DNA of 64,000 bases from Phoronis australis (Eukaryota > Phoronida > Phoronidae): assembly GCA_002633005.1 (NCBI GenBank), contig NMRA01000149.1:323870-387869 (forward strand), read 5' to 3'. The translations under genes and the position numbers were made by a program. The notes below the pieces were generated by a model that searched no databases, was not told the DNA's origin, and saw only the letters and a program-made list of their open reading frames with translations. The stretch's first letter is position 1; the number at the start of each line of letters is the position of its first letter. This document shows positions 1 through 13,100 of this stretch, piece after piece.

Positions 1-1424
1 CCAAATGGTAATGGTTGTTTAATTTTATATAAAGTTTAAAAATTTTAAGCAACATGTAAGCTCAGCAGTGCTCAGTAATTACTCTAATTAGATTCAGGCA
101 CCGTATTCAGAATACTTTGATTTTGATAATAGTGAATATAGTGTCTGTAGTTCGATTATTTCCAGTCACTGGAATGTAAGTGGCGAAGTCCACTTGGTTT
201 GGCGACCTCATGTAATAGTGCATAAGAGATACGTCTGTAGATACACAAGGTCATAGTAGACGGCTGGTTTGATTTAAGGTCAATGGTCCCAATAAACACT
301 CATTGGCAAAACGACAGCATTTTATAACCAGGCGTGAAATAACAACCTACTACTTTGAAACACAGCGTAAACAAACAACTCGACGTGATTGGTGAGGTCA
401 TTGCACCCGGTCATCAGTGTATTTATTGTATTGCAATAGGCATATGTACTTTGCTTTTTATTATTTTCAGACTGAAAAGGTTTCCATGAAAACTTATGTT
501 TGCGAAAACAAGATCATGTTTCAGCCGCCCGTTTTTTCCTTTCCTTCTATTATTCCAAACTGCGGTTTACAAGTTGAATGGGGACTTGCAGAAATTTTTT
601 AAAAACATATTCGACCTCGTGCTGATCATTACCTAATAAAGATGTTACTGTTGTTTCTCTCTTTTATTTCGGAACTTTAGCTGTGAAAATTTTTGTTCGT
701 CACCTGTATAAAATACTTGGTGTACATCTACGATCCCGACGTATGCGTACCTGTACAGGAAATAGTTCGTGAAGGAAACATTGCACAATTTCCAAATCAA
801 CTTGACAATAAAATTGGTTGCTGTAAGATGAAATTATGCATATGAGAATCAGATTAACGGGTAAACGAAAATTAAATTCCTGCCAACTTCTAAATCAGCG
901 ATGATGCGATCCATTTATCGACAGAATGTTGGTGATTTTCGCTTGATTCGGAAAAGAAACAGACCTGGTAGTGTACCAAATATGTCACTTTCATCAGACA
1001 GGAGATAAGACGTGATAGCAAAACGCTGTGGAAACTTTTGAGACTTGAAAAACTGTGCCATCGTGGTAAATGGGCCTCCGATCACGACTCAAGCGTGTGA
1101 TCGTACGAGTTCAAAGATGTGAACTTTGAGACATGTCTGTGTAAAATCAAACGAGGCGTTTACCTGGTCTCCCTGGACAATGAAATCAAAAATATCTCGG
1201 TTGATATTTTCACAGATAAATACATACACTTCTTGAAAATCTTTAATCAATGTGTCTTTCTAATAGTGTTAATGCATTGATATATTCCTGTGAAATGACC
1301 GTTAATGTGTCGGGTACATAAAAGGTCAAAGGACAATTATGCCGACGGCTCGCCAAGTCTCAGAGACGATGAATGGGTAGCGTTGAAGTTTCAATTAAAC
1401 TTTTAATATTTTGATCTGTTTCAG
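1..1424. other. Non-coding stretch, probably intron of the profilin-like gene
   Basis: No exon can be supported here. A good splice acceptor tract (TATTATTTTCAG) ends near 470, followed by about 44 open codons to a stop near 602. The translation resembles nothing I recognise, so I do not call it. The rest is AT-rich and has no repeat I can see. Confidence 0.4.
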
Positions 1425-1667
1425 AAAATAAGCGCCTGTCTTGACAATCCCGGCAAGTTCGAGACTATACAAGTGGAAGGCAAAACCTACTGTATTAAAT
1501 GTTGCAACAACAGTCAACTGACTGCTTTCAATGGACATCGATATTTTCTAATCAGTCGTTCTAAACACATGCTTGTTATAGCTCTATGCGACTCTCGAGT
1601 TAAAAGCAATGACGCGTCAAAGTGGATCAGCAAAATTGCATCAAAGTTAAAAAAGAAGAACTATTAG
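1425..1667 (+). CDS. Probable last exon of a profilin-like protein (partial gene)
   Basis: After the acceptor TGATCTGTTTCAG a phase-0 open stretch of 80 codons runs to a TAG stop. It begins KISACLDNPGKFETIQVEGK. The pattern then matches the C-terminal half of profilins, especially the profilin-4 type: G..F..(V/E)GK.Y.C(I/V)(K/R), a strand read here as YFLISRSKHMLVIAL, and a final basic amphipathic helix KWISKIASKLKKKNY. Profilins bind actin monomers or, in the divergent profilin-4 group, mainly phospholipids and cytoskeletal partners. The earlier exons would lie before 1425 or outside the window and were not found. The family call rests on pattern memory over a short divergent stretch; it could be an unrelated small protein. 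An ATTAAA (near 2671) could serve as poly(A) signal. Confidence 0.42.
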   Translation, partial: KISACLDNPGKFETIQVEGKTYCIKCCNNSQLTAFNGHRYFLISRSKHMLVIALCDSRVKSNDASKWISKIASKLKKKNY

Positions 1668-2794
1668 CACCTGTCCTGTGTCAACTGTAAATGAATCTCG
1701 CCAATCCATATGTAGAGTGCTCCAAAAGCCGCCTTAAAACCGTTTACAAGCTTGAATCCAGGATCTTGACAACGGATCCAACAATGGACAGACGCGGGAA
1801 TACCCAAGATCACTCTATAACAGGAGGAGGAGACTCCCAAGACCTCGATAATAGGAAGCGAATACTACACCAGAGAAATGACTACAAAAAACCAAGGATT
1901 TCGTACTAAGATATTTTTGTCGCCCACACATAATCCATGGGGAAAGATCAACGTAAATTAGGGCGTTTCGTTTTGATTAACGATGACGTAAGCTTAATTT
2001 GCTTCCCTTGTTTTCTATTTTTAGTGTGTACACCTAGTGCATCCAATTGGCAGTTATTACCATTCATTTTCACCCTGAATCGAGCTCTGATTTACAACTG
2101 TGTATGGCAATTCGAATCAATAGATGGCGGGACAGGCAATTGTTAAAGATGAACTTGTGTTCTGAACGAGACAGAATAGAAAACTCATTATTTTTTGTTT
2201 ATTTGTATAACATTTACTTTAATTCTATGTTAAATATAAAAGAAACTTCATATGTGTTTGTTGGCTTTCGTTCTGGGAAGACTAGGAATTCTTGTGCACA
2301 GTCAAAAGTTCTCAAAATGAATTATGTGTTGCTAAGAATGGGGGCTGTGGTCTTGGTATTTTTCTTATTGCATCGGTGTGTAATAATTTCACTAGAACCC
2401 ATTCCAACTGACATGTTGCCATTGCACAAAAATTACCAACAGCTGAAGCTATGCACTATTTTAGTAAACCACTGCACTTTGAGCCCAAAACAAGACAATC
2501 TTTCCCTGTCACGCTAGTAAGACTCCACTCAACAGAAAGTGAAGAGATCTCATGTAACAGAAAAACAAACAAACTTCTGAAAGCAAACTGGGAAAATAAT
2601 TACAAGAAAATAGTGTTTGCCCAAACTGAATAATGAATTATCTCTTTTGCTAAAATAACCCTTCTGCATTAAAATCCTGTAGATATTATACTTGTAAAAT
2701 AGTTCATGATCATCATAAGTGAACATTAGTTAAATGTGAATGTTTTCACCCCTCATACAAAATGGATCTGACAAAACGACGGAGACAAAGATGC
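1668..2794. other. Possible 3' UTR of the profilin-like gene, then intergenic
   Basis: This follows the stop of the profilin-like exon. The longest open frame (2047-2517, starting at an alternative codon) has no family resemblance and looks like chance. This gene and the minus-strand Rab-like gene converge here, their 3' ends facing each other around 2650-2800. Confidence 0.35.
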
Positions 2795-3890
2795 AACATT
2801 TGTGCAGTTGCTTTATTGACTATCATTACACTCAGGAAAGCCAGCTCCTGAATACAACTGTTATGCAACTGTTAGTAATACCAAATATATAAGATAATTA
2901 AGCCCTTCTGTGCATGATAATCAGTAAAACAGGTCCCGATAACAACTAGTTGTAAGATCTTGATTATAAATGTGTTAAACAACTCTTAAAAAATCACTGA
3001 TCCAGTTTGTAACAGTCACCATGGAATGGGTTGTAACAGAATTGTCCCACTGTTACACAAGTGTCCATTCAACCAATAAATGTCGGTCTCTTCAAAGGTG
3101 GCGCTAGTCTAAGAAAATGGAGTAAGAACTGCATGAAAACATGCCTTACACTGACACCTGGTGGCTAGTTCCATAATACACATATCAGAAACAATACATT
3201 ATTTTCACAACATCACATATAAAATGCAAATTAGAGTTGTATAAGAGTTACAAAAATGTGTAATACTTCTGGACTCAGTACTGCTACACCACCCATACCA
3301 ACCACCATGACAATAACAACCACCCAGATAATAACAATCACCATGGCAATAGCAATTGCCATGACCCAGTTTTAAAGATGTTATGAGTAAAAATTGTTAG
3401 TCCGCAACCACCACACTATCGGAGCTATGAAGAAAAATATGGACATTGACTTAATAAAGGTTACTTTTTTCTTTGGAAGAATTTCAATTCTCTTAGCTAA
3501 CTTGTACAAAATCTTCAACAACATGAAACTGACACAAATTCTGAGTCCAGATTGTCCATACATAGTCCAAGCAACCTGACAAAACTTCACACCTTGGCTG
3601 CAGCTACGAAAAATGCGACCCCAAGACTACTATTATTACACTAGTAAAATAGCACAATTACCTCAATTTTCCTCATATCACTTTTCCAAAGTCAGAACTT
3701 TCATCACTAGATACACTGGCAGGGGTTCTTCGTGCCATATGCCAAAAATAAGACATCAAGCATTTTTAACAACAGGAGGTGGAGTAAAATTTTCTGTATT
3801 TCTGGTTATACGAACCCTACAAAAGGGTAGACATTTTTAGCAGCAATACATCCTATAGAAATGCCTGAACAGTTTCCACCAGTGGCTACC
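2795..3890 (-). other. 3' UTR of the Rab-like GTPase gene
   Basis: On the minus strand this follows the TAA stop at 3891. The first convincing poly(A) signal is AATAAA (TTTATT on the plus strand at 2812-2817), giving a UTR of about 1.1 kb. A 69-codon hydrophobic open frame (3381-3590, minus) lies inside it, after a possible acceptor (TTTTGTCAG). It could be an alternative last exon, but nothing in it is recognisable. Near 3290-3365 there are short ACCACC/AACAATCACC-type low-complexity repeats. Confidence 0.5.
2812..2817 (-). promoter_or_regulatory. Poly(A) signal AATAAA of the Rab-like gene
   Basis: The minus strand reads CAATAAAGC, the only canonical hexamer I see downstream of the Rab-like stop codon before the converging gene. 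Confidence 0.45.
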
Positions 3891-4157
3891 CTACCACAAG
3901 AGGGCAGCAGTGATCTTTTTTTTGGCATTTTCTGCAAAGTTCAGGTACTGCGAAATCTGCTTCAACATCAGTGCCACCTGTGCTCGATTCTTCTCCACCG
4001 TTCCCGAGATCTTCCTCACATCCATCTGTGTACGTCCTGCCTCTGTCATAATGTCCCATGCTTTCTCTGACTCAGTACTTACTTTCTCATCAAGTTTCTG
4101 CAGGGCCATCGCTAGTGTTGGGTATTCCCGGAGAATGGCTTTGGAGATAGCAGCATA
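3891..4157 (-). CDS. Rab-like exon 10 of those assigned (last coding exon)
   Basis: Acceptor CATTCCAG, phase 0. It encodes residues 487-574 and a TAA stop. It starts YAAISKAILREYPTL and continues with heptad-like helices (KLDEKVSTESEKAWDIM, TVEKNRAQVALMLKQI), suggesting a coiled coil or helical bundle. The protein ends AALLW, with no CC, CXC or CAAX motif. Confidence 0.85.
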   Translation of the reverse strand, partial: YAAISKAILREYPTLAMALQKLDEKVSTESEKAWDIMTEAGRTQMDVRKISGTVEKNRAQVALMLKQISQYLNFAENAKKKITAALLW

Positions 4158-7100
4158 CTGGAATGTGGTAAAGAAGACTATTAAATTGGAATGTGTACTG
4201 TACAGACACTACAAAAACTTCTGGTTTCAAAATGTCACTTTAGAATTAAGACTCAAGATTCTCTTCTCAAAATCATCCACTCCACACAGAAGTCTGTCTC
4301 ACTCTTGTCTACTTAATTCCAAGCCAAATGCTGATGTAAAGTTCAAGAGCATGCATTCAACTTATCTCCAATGACTATAACTCTTCTGGTGATTTGTTGA
4401 AATTGTAAAAATCAGGCTTTGTAAACATTCCAAGACTAAAAGTGAGGGCATGCCAAGTTAATAAAACATTACACAACTTGACACTGACTTATTTATTTAA
4501 GCGGCTATAAACTTGCGTTGCATCCAAGAAGTAAACTTTTGATTTTCAACACTTACTGCAAAAAAATTGGTCTCAATTTACAACTTAGAAAGATGAGAAG
4601 CGCTGTTTGGATTGGTAAAGAATTTTCCTTGAGAACAAGCTTGACACAAAATGACATGAGGGTTTACAGCCACTATAAGTGATCCAGTGTAGGGGAAATG
4701 TACATCTTATAATCTAAGTGGTGAAAAACGTTTTAATAATGCTCAGGGTTCGCACGGTGGGTTTTGGTTGACGGACCCATTCCATTCTGCATCTACATGG
4801 AATTTACTACCAAACAGTATCAGGCGTGTCAAGTTCTCTAATATTTTTGGTAGGATGATAGTGGCCCTGTTTACTGATGCTTGCTGCATGCACCCTAAGC
4901 ATGAAAAGGTACCTTTGGAACTTGTTTCGCTTACCACTTTTTGTCGATCTCTTTGTAGGATTTCATTTTTAAAGTAACTTGAATTATTTTGACAACGCCT
5001 CTCTACAAGCTTATGTTCTGAAAGTTCCAAAGCCAACGACAAAGAAAGCTTAAGGTCAAAGTAAGTACAGTAGATCACACTGAAGTTGAGAAGGAAACAG
5101 TTGTCCCTGTATTACAAAATTGACTGATGGCTCCATGTTGTATCAAGTTACACACACAGTGTAAGGGATCATGAATGTCGAAAAGTGTGAGAATGTGGAC
5201 ACAGTTATCTGGTTAACAGGATCCCATGGCACATGTATTATTGCAAATCTTGAAAAAAAAAATCTAACTGGCAATCCTGTATGCAAAATACGGCTCATTT
5301 TCTACCTTTTTCTAATACATTTCATGTACTCAGAACTTCTTGACACATCCATCCTTTGAAGATTCAGTTTACCCCATCAGTATGCATACCAACATCATAG
5401 AAATATCACGTTTCAAGCAGGTGAAGAGTAAACTCTCCCGGCCAAGATCCCTCCTTGCTATAATTTTTACCTCCGAGTTGAATGTCCTAAGCACTGCCTG
5501 AATACTTAAGTCAACCTTGATATGAGGATCAGCCTCCAGGTACAAGAACTCCTCCTCCTCCTCTGACTAGAACAATAACAACAGTGAATTAACATAGCAG
5601 TTACTGATACTGTCCACTTGATTACGTTATGTATCTCGATAAATAACACAGCAACAGACTAGGGAACTGTTTCTCAAAGTGTCGATTGCCTTTTGACTTT
5701 TAGCTAGAAATCAGTCTACGGATGCCTTGACCTGCTTCGTGAAATCATGCTAGGGGAAAAGTCAGAAAATGTGTCTACAACTCAAAGCCAAATGACACAA
5801 ATCCATAACCTGCTTGGGAGCAGGCAATGTTTCTACAACTCAAAGCCAAATGACAGAAATCCATAACCTCCTTGGGAGCAGGCTAAAGGACATAAAATCA
5901 CCTTTTGACAACAGACTTCGACAAGCAGGCCCCAAGACTGTTACCGACATAACATGAATAAGAACTTTCTTGATTTTAAAGTAACAACTGTCATGAAGGT
6001 GTTAAGCAGCTCAAAATTATCTAATTGTATAACGATAATTCTGTCCAGCTTCTTTTATTAGAAGTTCTCAACAAAAACATTAACACACTGAATGAAAGTT
6101 AATAGTTATGTGACATAGTAGAGTGTTAACAATTATTTTAAGGATGGTAGATTCCAAAACTTAAGTCTGAATCCTTTGTATACTCAGACATAGCGTTACA
6201 CCCTTCAAGTATCTGACATCTGACAGGAGCATAACAACTAAGCCACTGTCATCATATTTGCCAGTCAGTAGCCATTGCAATAAAAGATGGTCACTTGTAG
6301 ACATAGAATTTTATGACAGAATTATCAACTGCAAGGAATGATCCACCACTCAGCTTATATTCTAGTAGTACAAAGAGTATTTGATAAATACATCTCTAAG
6401 ACACCACTTTCACACAAACATACACACACTCTCTCAAGAGTCTAAAAGCATAGTCTTAAATCCGAAGGCAGGTGATCTACCGGTAGGTCAAGCTGTCTTT
6501 TTGTAACACGTGAAATATACCTTGAGGTCATCTCCAGTGCCGATGGATGATTTCAGGCCACTGATGCAGTCTTCAATGCTGCAGTGAGACTCGTGTATGT
6601 ATGTGACCACTTCAGCGTCTAGGCAAGCCTTCTTAAACTTACTTAAGGCCAGAGTATAGTAACCATTGTATAGGTGGCCTCGCTCCATGAATACATTGAT
6701 ACGGTGGAACAGGTCATCAAACTGAAACCCAGGAATAAATAAGAAGTGGTGATATTAAAACTATGAATAAATCAAGCTGCACAAGCAAACAATAAACTTT
6801 ATTAAGCAACAGTGAAAAATAAGCTTATTTGCAATACCTAAAAAATCTCTCAAGTGTGTTCAGACAGTATCAGATCTTAAAGACTGTATTATATGCGCAA
6901 CAGTAGAGAAACCCACTGTTCTTGAAGTCTTGGTTTTGAGATCACCAAATGAAAACTGAGATAACCAACAGTGACCTTAATCAACTTAATCAAAAACAAG
7001 GGTAACCCCACACAGTTTCCTGTGGCAACAATTCCATGTCTTTTGTATCCAACGTAAATACTCCTGTCTACAACAATTCATTGGCCAGGTTCCTTTTCAA

Positions 7101-10100
7101 CTTTTATCAGCCCTAAATCCTCTATCTCTCCATGTACAACCTCCCCTGCCAGTTTGAGTCTCCAGGTACAATATGTCCCACTTATTAACCAGCAGCCTTC
7201 AAAACAGCCACCACCTTACCCTCAGGCCTGACAACCATCAATGCCCCCTACCAGCTCTACCACCCCACCTACAGCGCCCCCTACCTGCTTTAGTCCCGTT
7301 TCCTTCATACTCCACTCCTCATTGCTTAGATCCTTCTTCTTCAATTTCTTCTCTTTCTCCACTTTCTTCACATTAACCTTAACATTCCTCTGCAGCAGAT
7401 GACGTATCAGACTCTGTATGCAGGCGTGTACAGAGCCGTCTGCATCTTTAGCAGAGATTAGGAAACTGAAAAAGGAAGCTAATGTTGATGTCATGCTGGC
7501 ACATGGCAACACTACTTCAGTCGACACATGAGTGTCTAAAAATCTCATGTTAACGACACACCGAATAAGTTCAACTAATATACTATAAATCAACCAAACA
7601 CAACAAAGGTGCAAAATGGTGAAATGTTGCTGTATAGTCAGTAGGTCTACTACTTTAACAAAGAATTTATTAACTAAACCTTTTGCGTACCTAAACTCAA
7701 TTCAACAAATCTGTATCATTACAGTAAGCAAAATTACGGAGAAGGAGTTAAGACAGTCTAATGCATTCATCCTTTTCTTTAAAAAATACCCTTATCAAAT
7801 TCCCAGCACAAGTTAGCAGTCAACACATGTTCCACTTGGATAAGAATCCCTTCACAGCCAGTGACAATATCACAGCAGCACCCAGTGATAAACAATTAAT
7901 TTCAGTTTAGGAACTGTCTCAAATAAAAGATTTTTCATATTGGCACTCTCCACAGTAACGACAGCACAAAAGTGACTTCCCCTTAATCCTCAGATCTGTA
8001 GGGCAGAAATTCAATTACTACATAAATTTAATATCAGCCTCTCCCATTGTTTGATTAGCTTAAGTTTACTTATATATTTTAGCTTTTTGACATCAGCTGG
8101 AATCAACATTCTCCTGCTTTAGGAGCTGCAGCCATAGGTTTTGTCGTGGATTCTTCTTCACAATGGGAAATGTATGAGGTATGATGTCCTTCATTCATTG
8201 ATATTTCAAAGGTTTGTCTTTTTCCGTAAAGCATTAATACATCCCAACATACAGCAGTGAAAATTTGCCGCCCATAAGATAGCAGGAAAGGTTGAAACCT
8301 CCTGTCCGCGTTACATGGGATCTGTGGGTGGCGCTGAATTCTGTCCTGGTCGCCGTCTGGCGGGTTAGTGAATTTCAATATGGCGCGGCAATTTCGAAAT
8401 TCAGCTATTGGCCCGATAAAATATAACTGCACAACACAATTCAAATATACTATCAGAGCAGCCTACAATTAAATGCTCTAAATTACTACCTACCAGCAGC
8501 ACCTGCGTCTCTTACCTCTCTAGAAAGCCGTGCTCCGCAGATATTGCCTCTAGTAACTGGACACACTCTGGTTTCTCTTCTTCATTATCCCCGTCTGTCT
8601 GTTGGCTGGGCTCTGTTGGGTTGAGGGTCCCCTGCAGGGGCCCCTCTTCACTCTGACATTCAACCAATTGTTTGCCATTCGACTCTGAAAGCAATTCAGC
8701 CAAATTGTAATGAAAAACAAACAAATGAAATTTGATAAATGACCAGAAGTGTTTACCATCCACACACGTTGTTAAACACTTAAGATGTGTAAGAGACAGA
8801 TGGAATAGAATATTTAGAAATAATTTTGCATGGAAAAGCTATAAATTGAAAGTTGGTGATTTGGAACAAGATCAAGTATGACAAAGAAGCAGAACAGAGA
8901 TGTTTCACTCACAGATGTGTGGCATAAGAGATACAAAGCTGAACACTTGGTTCTCTGTGCTTGTTACACTGGGGGAATGAGAATGTCATAAGAAAGGGCA
9001 CAACCACAATTTACAAAACATCAATATAACAGCTTTCATTTGCCTGGCCACATGCACAAAGGGGAGGGGGCTTGCACCCTGTCCTAAAATTTTTATGATG
9101 CCCTTTCACTTACACTGAAGGGCAGAGTTCATGTCCACAGTTCATGTTGAGTGCATTATATATCTCATTGTAACCTAAGGAAACAGCCACGCAAACAGAC
9201 ATGTGCCCAGTGTAACCTATAAATTAAGTAAACACACAAACAGATATTTGTACGGTGCATGAATCATAAGAAAGTGAAAAGGACAAGTGAATTGAAAAGA
9301 AAACGGTGAACTCTATCTGACAACAGACTAAGAAGCGGCATGTTCAGCCTATCTTGAAAATTAAATAAATAAATCTGCTCATCTGAAATGCAAAACATGT
9401 AAAGAATATTACAAGCACTGCTTTCTGATTTTTCCTCACCCTGATCTGCTTCATCAATCAACTTTTCATCCTTCCCAGAATCCCCTGACGCTGCTTCCTC
9501 TATGTCAATCTTTCTCATATTTCCTCCCTCAACATCATCATCCCCATTGTCATTATTCCTCATTTCCACATTCTCCCCCTCCAATTGTTCCACATCATTG
9601 GCCATTTCAACATGTTCTTCTTCAGTCTCCTGTTGATCACTATAATCACTGCCAGCAGCGCCATCTGGATCCTGTTGTTTGTTTTGTTCATTTAACTTCA
9701 GTGCAAGAGCAAGCTTGAATGTTTCCTCTTCGTATCTGTGCTTTTCTTCATCTTTCTTCACTTTTTCAGCCTCCAATTTTTCAGCAATCTAGGACAAATT
9801 AAAAAAGTTACACTGACTGATTAACACCAAGAAGGGAAAGTATCACTGTCTAACTATCCTTACCCATTACATTGAGAGTACTGTGAACATACAGTGGTGA
9901 AGTGTCAGTGTGTCCACAATCACAGTTTCTTCCAATTCTTGAAACAATAAACCAAATGTCTTACTTGTAATATCTGAGTTTGCTTGAATTAGGACACATA
10001 TTTTAAACGGCGATAATAGGAGACTCCAAATTCACTAGATACAGATGCATTCAGACAAAATCAAAGGACACTTTACCCAAAAATACCCCCCTACCAATGA

Positions 10101-13100
10101 ACTACCTTCTACTCAACATTTATACAGGTTTCAAAAACAGGCTCATTTCTTCATTAGCACCACCTAGTGAGCACTGCGTAGCCCATTCAGACAAGTATTT
10201 TTTGTTAACTCAAACTACAAAAAATCAGGCTTTTAGCAGCCAATATAGTCATTTCAAAAAAACCTTGAGCTCCTTCCAGCCAATAGCATAATAGCATAAA
10301 TTAGAATGTTTCCCATATCAAAATAGAGACTTCAAGTTGGCGCTTTATGCCCTAATGCAATTTCATGATAGTTTCACTCAGGAATTTGGACCATGCTGAT
10401 TATGTGAGCTGGCTACTCGGGACAATCAAAATTCCTGAGCAAAGACATTCCTGAGCAGACTGCAAGTGTTTGCTCGCTGAATGATGTGGATTCATGCCTA
10501 CACACAAAATAACATTTTGGGTTTGAAGGGGAGACAGTGTGGCTCAGTGGTTAGAGCTCCAGACTCCTGAGTGAGAGACACGGGTTCAAATCCTGGCTTC
10601 ACTGGCTGACATTCGAGCACTGCACAAACATGTCTCCTATTCCTCTGAGCTCGGGCTTACTTGTGAATGCGTGCAAGGGTGTGAATGAGAGCCTGTTGAG
10701 AACCATGCTGCATATTAGCCCTTGGCTAAAGCATGTTTCCTTTATAAAAAACAAAAAACAGGGGGGTAACTAGTCTGCGTATTGGCTTTGAATTATGGTG
10801 CAACCAACAACAGCTGTATATCACGGGTGTCGCTCACACTCAATAGACTTTTGAAATTGAGACGCGAGGTCAGTGAGAGCAGTTCCTTGTGAACCCTGCC
10901 TTTAGTATACACTTGTGTAACTAAACCCACCTTAAAAAGGGTTGATGGTCCTGGCTGAAAAGATAACTGTTTGATTACCCCCTGTGGACCCATGAATATA
11001 TGAGTCCCAGAATGAGTATGATGGTGTTGAGATAAGAATTGCCTAAAAATCGAGATTTCTTTTCACTTGTTCACCTTTTGATGGGCTAGCACATTCAAAT
11101 CAGTGATAAGCATGCGTAGTTTGTAAACCCTGAAGTTTTTAAGATTGCATCACAGCGCCTAACATAATGTAACTTTAAATGTATATCTTACCAAGTCATA
11201 CTTGTTATCTTACCAAGTCATACTTGTTATCTTACCAAGTCATACTTGTTATCTTACCAAGTCATACTTGTTATCTTACCAAGTCATACTTGTTATCTTA
11301 CCAAGTCATACTTGTTATCTTACCAAGTCATACTTGTTACCCACAAGTAATATGGGGAGTTGTTTGGGATCTATGGGCATCTCTTCGGTAGACAAGATTT
11401 TAGTGACGCCATCTTTGTCAGTCTCTGTGATGTGTTTGAGGCGTACAGCCTTGTTCAAGATTTCAGACTTCCACGTCGGAGCAAGCTCTATACTGTCCAC
11501 ACTTGTAAGATCAGTCACAACTGTAATAATACAGCACACACACACACATTTCATGGTTTTAAAACAGCTGGCAACATTTGAAATGTAGCAAAATAAAGGA
11601 TAATTAGGCACCCAAATTAATTTGTCTGCAAGCTGCATACTCACTTGAGCATAAATTGAAAGATAGCTAGCCTCAAAACAAAATTATGTTTTGATGCCAA
11701 TAATACACTAAAACAGCAAGCTGGCTTAAAAGATTCCATGCAGAACTTCAGATTGTTCGTGGAGACTTCAGCCCAATTGGCTTACCGTACCAAAGGTGAC
11801 TTCAAATTTTAGCAGCTCAACTCCTCAAAGCATGACCTCAAGCTCAAAGACTTATTGCACTTTCTATGACTTTATACACTCACTTTATCAGATAAGGTCA
11901 GTCACAAGGGTCAGCATAGCAACTGAATAGCCACATAATGTAACCACTCCAATCAGAATAAGGGAAATTCTCATTACTGACAAATTATGGCTTTAGTTAT
12001 TACTTATGCTGTCGTACAAGAAGGTATTGTAATATCTCAGTTATTTACAATATGGTAATGAGTTCATGTATATCGTTGAGCAAAGTAAAAAGGTAAAAAA
12101 TTACGTCGATGAAAATTGAATTATTGAAAAATAAGCATGATGCATGCCAATTTCATCCGAAATCATTAAGGTTCCCGGATATATTGTCTTTACATCCTGA
12201 AAGTTTTGAAAGTTTGATGGAGATGAATGACGGACTTTCTCTGGTATAACTCTTTTAATCCAGAAGTAAAACACTTTAATCAATATATTAATGTATTTGG
12301 ACCCATTACTAAATAACGTATCATGGTTTATATTCAGCTTCCTCTCAAAATGCTGTATCATCACTATTAATTATTACCTGATCATTTATTGGTAACTGAG
12401 CTGTCTCACAGCCTTTTATTGCCATCTTTTAATTTCAACACTTGAGGGTTTAAGATTTTGAATTGTATTGTGTTGTATTGCATTGTGACGTTTTTCCTAG
12501 TGTATTTAGGAGGGCCTCCATGCAAAGCAGTGTTATCGCTGAAGCAGTCGGCCTGATTTTAAATATTACCATCAATAAATATTAAATCAGGTTCACTACT
12601 CCATAACATTTTCTGACAATCATTTTTATTTCTTCAATAAACAAGTTTGATAGATTGACAAAGTCCTTCATGAGCAGATAAAACGTTTGGTTTAAACAGA
12701 AATTTTTCATTTAAAGACCCATGTAGTGGCAATACCAAAAGTCAAAATCACAACTTTCAAACTGCAATAAAACAAGTTAAGTTAACGACAGCAAATCTTC
12801 GCATTGAAGCACTCAGTTAACTCCATCCAGTCCATAATACAATAGGTCTCTTCATAACTCCAAAACTACCCATCAGAAATTAACAAAAACATCTCATTCC
12901 ATTCATCTAGAATTAGTAACCTTCCAAGGTACAAGGTACCCAACAGTCTGCGGGCTACCACCATTTTCTGACAGTACACATCTCAATTACTGATCACAAA
13001 AGTCACTGCGAACGGCTGTTGATGAAATGCACAAGAAAACGACAGCAACCGGTCGACTATAGGGTACATTGTATCTGGGTCCAGATATCAAGAGAACACT

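Noticed and set aside
2047-2517. 156-codon plus-strand frame
   Set aside because: Starts at a non-ATG codon, has no recognisable family or splice context, and lies downstream of the profilin-like stop.
3381-3590. Hydrophobic 69-codon minus-strand frame as an alternative Rab-like terminal exon
   Set aside because: A possible acceptor precedes it, but there is no prenylation motif or homology; left as 3' UTR.
4768-4977. Non-LTR reverse transcriptase C-terminus (TWNLLPNSIRR)
   Set aside because: The resemblance covers about 15 residues only, with no upstream RT domain.
7222-7614. 130-codon minus-strand frame as one exon
   Set aside because: Only 7285-7465 is exon by splice sites and phase; the rest reads through intron on both sides.
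10540-10610. tRNA gene
   Set aside because: A and B boxes are present, but the anticodon arm and acceptor stem do not fold, and a SINE body and A-rich tail follow.
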